A stretch of 10,136 nt of DNA, taken from NCBI GenBank assembly GCA_913009215.1, contig CAJVXG010000045.1:1-10136 (forward strand), read 5' to 3'. Position numbers and translations under genes: made by a program. Position 1 is the first letter of the stretch; each line of letters begins with the position of its first letter. This DNA is from an uncultured Gammaproteobacteria bacterium. Its GTDB lineage: Bacteria > Pseudomonadota > Gammaproteobacteria > Acidiferrobacterales > CAJVXG01. Positions 5,788 through 10,136 of this stretch are shown here, piece after piece. Below the pieces are notes generated by a model. That model worked only from the letters and a program-made list of their open reading frames with translations, was not told the origin of the DNA and ran no database searches.

Positions 5788-6291
5788 CTATCCTTTCTTC
5801 GCGAGCGCCAGCTTGGCAATGGATTTGTCGATCAAATTGGTCAATTCCCCGGAATAGTAATCGGGTGAGGTATAGCCGTATAACTCGCTCAGTTCCTTGC
5901 CGTTGGCATTGTACAAACGAATCACCGGCGTAAAGAACACCCCCTGCGCGGATGCAAAGTCTTCATGGTCGGTTCTCTTGCCGTTAAAGTCCCTGAGGCT
6001 GGCGATGCCTTCGGTGCGAACCACGCGAAACAACACTTTGCCCTTGTAGGTCTTGCTGGCGTAAAGTGGTTGCAAATACAGGGTCTCCACTGTTTCGCAA
6101 TACGGGCAATCCCGAGTGGCATAGAACACCAGAATGGGGATATTTTTCCTTTTCGCCACTTTGGCATCGCGGCTGAAATCACGGGCCTCGGGCAAGGCAT
6201 CGGCATACAATAATGGCGCCACAAGGCTCATGGCCATACCCATGAGCAAAACACGAAAATAACCAACCCCTTTAAAACCAGACAGTCGCAT
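5788..6291 (-). CDS. Periplasmic thioredoxin-fold protein (CPYC), SoxW-like
   Basis: The product is a probable thiol-disulfide oxidoreductase of the periplasm. With the start at 6291 it has 167 residues. That ATG is preceded by a run of seven G on the coding strand (complement of 6294-6300), a Shine-Dalgarno-like sequence; a GTG at 6312 would add seven residues. Residues 11-30 form a signal peptide core with a likely cut after YADA. The thioredoxin fold follows: beta strand PILVFYAT, active site C62-P-Y-C65, cis-proline P122 in FFTPVIRLYN, and a C-terminal segment GYTSPDYYSGEL typical of secreted SoxW-like proteins. It sits alone on its strand between algR and hemC and is probably a separate transcription unit. 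Haem-related or cytochrome-related use is possible from context but unproven. Confidence 0.85.
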   Translation of the reverse strand: MRLSGFKGVGYFRVLLMGMAMSLVAPLLYADALPEARDFSRDAKVAKRKNIPILVFYATRDCPYCETVETLYLQPLYASKTYKGKVLFRVVRTEGIASLRDFNGKRTDHEDFASAQGVFFTPVIRLYNANGKELSELYGYTSPDYYSGELTNLIDKSIAKLALAKKG

Positions 6292-6301
6292 AACCCCCCC
6301 G

Positions 6302-6327
6302 GCTTGAGTCACAATGCAATCTCAAGC
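6302..6327. promoter_or_regulatory. Inverted repeat between the thioredoxin gene and hemC
   Basis: GCTTGAG (6302-6308) and CTCAAGC (6321-6327) are perfect 7-bp arms separated by 12 bases, in the 101-bp divergent gap. The arm centres are 19 bp apart, about two helical turns, so an operator for a dimeric regulator is plausible. A second small dyad, AAGCA-AAA-TGCTT, overlaps at 6324-6336. The repeat could instead be a hairpin in the thioredoxin mRNA leader. No bound factor is recognised. Confidence 0.4.
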
Positions 6328-6392
6328 AAAATGCTTTGTAACGTTGATTATAGCATTTGATAGCCAATAACCCGACCAGGCTCCTGCATACC

Positions 6393-7319
6393 ATGGACAC
6401 AATACGTATTGCTACCCGACAAAGCCCGCTGGCCTTATGGCAGGCGGAATTCGTCCGCGATCGCCTGCAACAAGCCCACCCCGGGCTGCATGTGGAGCTG
6501 GTCACCATGGTCACCAGGGGCGACAAGATACTCGACACCAGCCTGGCCAAGGTCGGTGGCAAGGGCCTCTTCATCAAGGAACTGGAACAGGCCTTGTACG
6601 ATGGACGCGCCGATATCGCAGTGCATTCCACCAAGGATATGACGGTGGATGTTCCCGAGGGCTTGCACCTGAGCGCCATTTGCCAACGCGCCGATCCGCG
6701 TGATGCCTTTGTTTCCAACCGTTATAAAAAACTCGAAGACTTGCCGGATCAGGCGATTGTGGGTACATCGAGCCTGCGACGCGAGTGCCAGTTACGCGCC
6801 CGTTTCCCACAACTGCAGATTAAATCGCTGCGCGGCAACGTCAATACCCGGCTGGGCAAACTGGACCAGGATGAATACGATGCCATTATCCTGGCCGCTG
6901 CCGGGCTACAACGCCTTGGCTTTGAACAACGCATCCGCCGGGCACTGGAGCCGGAGCTATTGTTGCCAGCCGTCGGCCAGGGCGCCGTTTGTATTGAATC
7001 GCGCACCGACGATACCAGGGTCCATGAACTGCTGGCGCCATTGAACCACCATGAAACACGAATCTGCGTCATGGCCGAACGCGCCATGAACGCCAGACTC
7101 CAGGGCGGCTGCCAGGTCCCCATTGGCGGTCATGCCATTTTGCAAAACGATAAAATCTGGTTGCGTGGACTGGTGGGCGCTATCGACGGTCAGCAAATCA
7201 TCCGCGCCGAAGGGGTGGGTGAAAAAGATCAGGGCACGGCACTGGGGGAACAAATCGCCGAGGCGTTGCTGACACAAGGCGCCAAGGCCATCCTGGACCA
7301 GGTCTATGGCCAGCAATGA
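6393..7319 (+). CDS. hemC: Hydroxymethylbilane synthase (porphobilinogen deaminase)
   Basis: The enzyme joins four porphobilinogen molecules into hydroxymethylbilane in the cytoplasm. The product has 308 residues, near the E. coli length. I chose the ATG at 6393 because the protein then begins directly with IRIATRQSPLALWQ, the usual N-terminus; an upstream TTG at 6357 would add 12 residues. Visible key features are catalytic D82 in AVHSTKD, substrate-binding arginines in GTSSLRR (129/130) and LRGNVNTRL (147, 153), and C240 in GGCQVPIGGHA, which carries the dipyrromethane cofactor. It is the first gene of hemCDXY and its end overlaps hemD by 14 bp. The ribosome-binding site is weak (AGG at 6378-6380). 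Confidence 0.97.
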   Translation: MDTIRIATRQSPLALWQAEFVRDRLQQAHPGLHVELVTMVTRGDKILDTSLAKVGGKGLFIKELEQALYDGRADIAVHSTKDMTVDVPEGLHLSAICQRADPRDAFVSNRYKKLEDLPDQAIVGTSSLRRECQLRARFPQLQIKSLRGNVNTRLGKLDQDEYDAIILAAAGLQRLGFEQRIRRALEPELLLPAVGQGAVCIESRTDDTRVHELLAPLNHHETRICVMAERAMNARLQGGCQVPIGGHAILQNDKIWLRGLVGAIDGQQIIRAEGVGEKDQGTALGEQIAEALLTQGAKAILDQVYGQQ

Positions 7320-8088
7320 ACTCTCCGGAATCGGCGTGCTGGTAACGCGCCCGGTCGGTCAGTCCGATGCCTTATGTGCGCTGGTGGAACAACACGGCGG
7401 CCAGGCCTTACGCTTTCCTGTATTGGCCATCAAGGACATTGACGACACCACCACACTGGACGACATTCTCAATACCCTGGCAACCATGGACATGGCCATC
7501 TTTGTCAGTGTCAACGCCGTGGAGAAAGGCCTGCAACAGCTGGCGCGTCGCCGGCAGTCCCTGTCGGCAAAAACAACCGTGGCCTGCATAGGCCCCTCCA
7601 GCGCCGAGGCACTACGCCAGGCCGGCATCACGGTCCACTGCGTTCCGCCGCATCGCTTTGACAGCGAAGGTCTGCTGGCGATGGACATCATGCAACACGT
7701 GCAGGCCAAAAACATTATCATCTTCCGAGGTCAGGGGGGGCGCCCTACCCTGGGGGAGACATTAAGCCAACGGGGCGCTCAAGTAAGCTATGCCGAATGC
7801 TACTCGCGCGGCATGCCGGATATCGATGCCGGCCCGGTGATTAAAGCGTTAAAAAATAATGAGGTTCATATCGGCATGGTCTCCAGTGCCGAGGGTTTAC
7901 ACAATTTGATACAAATGATTGGCATCGATAAGCTGAAGGCCATTCCGGTGGTCGTCCCCAGCCAACGCGTTGCCGACGCAGTCAATAAAGCCGGTTTTCA
8001 TTATGGCGCCATTGTCGCCGCCAATGCCGGTGACGGCGCCATGCTGGAGGCCATCCGGTTATGGCATCGGCAACAAAAAGCCCTATAA
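7306..8088 (+). CDS. hemD: Uroporphyrinogen-III synthase
   Basis: The enzyme closes hydroxymethylbilane to uroporphyrinogen III with inversion of ring D. The product has 260 residues, usual for this poorly conserved family. It has the N-terminal GVLVTRP strand, a CIGPSSAEALRQAGI segment near the middle (about 97-111), and ECYSRGMPD followed by MVSSAEGLHNL (about 163-210), which fit the two-lobed HemD fold. Position directly after hemC, with a 14-bp overlap and an AGG at 7300-7302 just before the ATG, makes the call firm. It is followed by a 51-bp gap before hemX. Confidence 0.93.
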   Translation: MASNELSGIGVLVTRPVGQSDALCALVEQHGGQALRFPVLAIKDIDDTTTLDDILNTLATMDMAIFVSVNAVEKGLQQLARRRQSLSAKTTVACIGPSSAEALRQAGITVHCVPPHRFDSEGLLAMDIMQHVQAKNIIIFRGQGGRPTLGETLSQRGAQVSYAECYSRGMPDIDAGPVIKALKNNEVHIGMVSSAEGLHNLIQMIGIDKLKAIPVVVPSQRVADAVNKAGFHYGAIVAANAGDGAMLEAIRLWHRQQKAL

Positions 8089-8100
8089 TCACTCTATAAT
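8084..8100 (+). promoter_or_regulatory. Two perfect TATAAT hexamers at the hemD-hemX junction
   Basis: CTATAATC occurs twice, with TATAAT at 8084-8089 and 8095-8100, 11 bp apart, across the hemD stop and the start of the gap. No good -35 element stands at the right distance from either, so an internal promoter for hemXY is possible but weakly supported. Confidence 0.25.
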
Positions 8101-8139
8101 CTAAAGATAAAGCACACAAAGCACCCCTGGCTATTAACA

Positions 8140-9177
8140 ATGACAAAAAATAGCGATAACGAACCGGCGACAGGCGAGGAACACCCCGCCGCCCCGAAAC
8201 CACGTTCCGGATCACTGTCCGGTGGCCTGGCCCTGATCCTGGTGCTGATTACCATGGTGGCGACCAGCTATATCTGGTTCCGCGTGTTATATCAGGAGAA
8301 GGACCTGATCGATGGCGATGTCATGGGTCGACTGAGCCAGATTGATGAGCAAAGACAAGAGGACCTGAAGCGCTTTGATTCGCTGAAAAAGGCCACCGAT
8401 GATTTAAAGGATCGCCAGGACGCGATCATCGGCAGCCTGGATAAAATCAACAAAACCCTGGGCCGCGATCGCTCCGACTGGATTATCGCCGAGGCTGGAC
8501 AGCTGTTGCGCATCGCCAATCACCGCCTGCACCTGGCGCGCGATATTGATTCCGCGGTCATCGCCCTGAAGGCCGCCGATCGCCAGTTGCGCCTGCTGGC
8601 CAACCCACGCTACCTGCCGGTACGCAAGATCATCGCCAGGGAAATCGCATCGCTGCAATCCCTGGAACGTGCCGATATACCCGGCATTGCCCTGCGCCTG
8701 GGCAACATGGCCGAGAATGTCGACCGCTTACCGATTATTTACAAGCCGGAAACGGAAGACGGCACCGCTGGCGATGGCGATGGCAAAGCGCCGGCAACAG
8801 AAGCAAAAGACAAACCATCGGTATGGAAAAAGATCTGGCTCGACTTGATCGGGCTGGTGCAAATACGCGACAGCGGCATACCTTATAAAATCCTGTTGCC
8901 ACCAAAGCAACAATACTTCCTGCGTGAGAACGTGCGCCTGATGTTGTACTCGGCACAACAGGCCTTGTTGCAAGGCAACACCGAGGTGTATCAGCAAAAT
9001 CTGAAGGCGGCGCGCAAATGGATCAAGCTTTATTTTGATACCGACTCCAAGGTGGCCAGGGCCGCCCTGGACGAGCTCGACAGCTTGCTGGGCAAAAACA
9101 TTGTCGAGAAACTGCCCAATGTTTCCGGCTCCCTGTCCGCCTTAAGGAAACTGCAGCGCCGGCACAGGATAAAATGA
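8140..9177 (+). CDS. hemX: HemX family membrane protein
   Basis: This is an inner-membrane protein of the haem operon with no settled activity. It has 345 residues. A polar, proline-rich cytoplasmic N-terminus (1-28) precedes one membrane helix (about 29-49). A charged helical and probably coiled-coil region follows (about 58-105), then the conserved HemX body with GRDRSDWIIAEAGQLLRIANH (split around residues 107-127) and a C-terminal helical part. The stretch at about 203-226, rich in Glu, Gly, Asp and Lys, looks like a flexible linker. Many databases label this family uroporphyrin-III C-methyltransferase, but no SAM-binding methyltransferase domain is visible, so that name should not be used for function. 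No clear Shine-Dalgarno sequence precedes the ATG. The stop overlaps the hemY start as ATGA. Confidence 0.92.
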   Translation: MTKNSDNEPATGEEHPAAPKPRSGSLSGGLALILVLITMVATSYIWFRVLYQEKDLIDGDVMGRLSQIDEQRQEDLKRFDSLKKATDDLKDRQDAIIGSLDKINKTLGRDRSDWIIAEAGQLLRIANHRLHLARDIDSAVIALKAADRQLRLLANPRYLPVRKIIAREIASLQSLERADIPGIALRLGNMAENVDRLPIIYKPETEDGTAGDGDGKAPATEAKDKPSVWKKIWLDLIGLVQIRDSGIPYKILLPPKQQYFLRENVRLMLYSAQQALLQGNTEVYQQNLKAARKWIKLYFDTDSKVARAALDELDSLLGKNIVEKLPNVSGSLSALRKLQRRHRIK

Positions 9178-10136
9178 GAAATCTGATTTATATCCTGGCC
9201 CTGTTGTTGATCGCCATTACGGTGATTATGTTTGCCAATCAAGACCCGGGCTATGTATTGTTTGCCCGCGGTACCAGGACCATACATATGTCGCTGGTCT
9301 TCTTTATACCGGCCGTACTGATCGGCTTTGCACTGCTGTACTTTCTGATACGGTTAATCAGCGGGGCCATTGGTATTCCGCATGGGGTATCGCGCTGGCG
9401 CCAACTGCGTCAAACCGACAAGGCGCGCAAGTCCTTTACCCGTGGCCTGAGCCGACTGGCCGAGGGCGAATGGTCCGATGCCGAATCCGACATGCTGGCC
9501 CATGTGCGCCATAGCGAAACCCCGGTACTCAACTACCTCGGTGCCGCCTTTGCCGCCCAGGGCCGTAACCGTCTGGATAAGCGCGATGAATACCTGTCCA
9601 AGGCCTACGAACTCGCCGACGATGAAGAAAACACTGTCCATATGGTACAGGCCTTTCTGCAACACATGGCCCATCAACCGGAACAGGCGCTGGCGACACT
9701 GATGGAGCTGAAGAAAGAATTACCGAAAAGCCAGGCCGTGTTGAAACTACAGATGTTACAAAACGTGGCCATGCAGGACTGGACCACAGTGGCCGATTTA
9801 TTGCCCGCACTGAAACGCAATAAAGTATTAACCGAAAAAGAAATGGAAGCGCTGGATGTCGAGACCCATAAACATCTATTGCAGCTGTCCTTGCCGGAAG
9901 GCTCGGAGGGTGTCCTGAAGAAAACATGGCAGTCGTTGCCCAAAAGCGCGAGAAAAAGCCCTGAGCTGATTGCGCTGTATGCCCGACAGCTGATTAAACA
10001 AAGCGCCATGCAGGAAGCCGAAACCATTGTCCGTGAGAATCTGGAGCAAGGCTGGGACGAGACCCTGGCCGAGGTCTATGGCCGTATCGTTACCGACAAT
10101 CCGTCGACACAGTTTGAACATGCCGAACAATGGCTC
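9174..10136 (+). CDS. hemY: HemY family membrane TPR protein (3' end outside window)
   Basis: The frame is open from the ATG at 9174 to the last base, giving 321 residues with no stop; E. coli HemY is about 398 residues, so roughly the last fifth is missing. Two membrane helices lie at about 4-21 and 40-62 with the short loop ANQDPGYVLF between them, the HemY_N pattern. From about residue 82 the protein becomes a chain of amphipathic helices consistent with TPR repeats, for example KARKSFTRGLSRLAEGEW. The protein is linked to late haem synthesis but its molecular role is unsettled. It is not the oxygen-dependent protoporphyrinogen oxidase also called HemY in Bacillus. Its start overlaps the hemX stop by 4 bp, so translation is probably coupled. 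Confidence 0.93.
   Translation, partial: MRNLIYILALLLIAITVIMFANQDPGYVLFARGTRTIHMSLVFFIPAVLIGFALLYFLIRLISGAIGIPHGVSRWRQLRQTDKARKSFTRGLSRLAEGEWSDAESDMLAHVRHSETPVLNYLGAAFAAQGRNRLDKRDEYLSKAYELADDEENTVHMVQAFLQHMAHQPEQALATLMELKKELPKSQAVLKLQMLQNVAMQDWTTVADLLPALKRNKVLTEKEMEALDVETHKHLLQLSLPEGSEGVLKKTWQSLPKSARKSPELIALYARQLIKQSAMQEAETIVRENLEQGWDETLAEVYGRIVTDNPSTQFEHAEQWL

Noticed and set aside
6357..6392. TTG start for hemC
   Set aside because: It adds 12 residues before the standard HemC N-terminus; the ATG at 6393 fits the family.
8140..9177. HemX as a true uroporphyrinogen-III methyltransferase
   Set aside because: It has one membrane helix and a coiled region with no SAM-binding methyltransferase domain; the label is an inherited database name.
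1..10136. CRISPR arrays, insertion sequences, tRNA or rRNA genes, prophage or defence genes
   Set aside because: I saw no regular direct repeats with spacers, no transposase, no tRNA-like fold and no phage gene; apart from the intergenic structures noted, the window is ordinary chromosomal core sequence.

Overview
This 10.1 kb window looks like chromosomal DNA from a gammaproteobacterium of moderate GC content. The evidence is the gene order argH / AlgZ-type sensor kinase / algR / hemC-hemD-hemX-hemY, the neighbourhood known from Pseudomonas and found in related gammaproteobacteria. hemX and hemY next to hemCD also point to that class. Several features differ from the Pseudomonas arrangement: a second AlgZ-like kinase, a periplasmic thioredoxin gene inserted before hemC, and a DUF3106 cluster beyond argH. 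I cannot name the genus. A Chromatiales or other sulfur-oxidiser relative is only a guess.

Layout. Positions 1-998 (+) hold the end of an envelope gene cluster: the C-terminus of a one-helix membrane protein, a 72-73 residue exported protein, and an arginine-rich DUF3106 protein built on an 18-residue repeat. The three genes overlap end to end. argH (1002-2384, -) converges on them with 3 bp between stop codons. Positions 2385-2832 are a divergent non-coding region. It holds a likely argH promoter and, on the + strand, a 12-bp stem with a C-rich loop followed at once by a very strong intrinsic terminator. No protein gene lies upstream for that terminator to serve, so it suggests a short RNA gene or a leader attenuator for the kinase operon. 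Positions 2833-5785 (+) encode two tandem, paralogous LytS/AlgZ-family membrane histidine kinases and one AlgR-type response regulator (receiver plus LytTR DNA-binding domain). A secreted CPYC thioredoxin-fold protein (5788-6291, -) converges on algR. From 6393 to the right edge (+) runs the haem operon hemC, hemD, hemX and hemY, with hemY cut off by the window.

Working together. The kinase pair and AlgR form one signalling module; because two kinases share one regulator, they may act as a heterodimer or as two inputs. HemC and HemD make uroporphyrinogen III from porphobilinogen. HemX and HemY are membrane proteins that co-occur with late haem synthesis. ArgH is the last step of arginine synthesis.

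The parts most worth a second look are the orphan stem plus terminator at 2566-2652, the duplicated kinase whose second copy has lost residues of the ATP-lid motif, and the regulatory-looking dyad between the thioredoxin gene and hemC.
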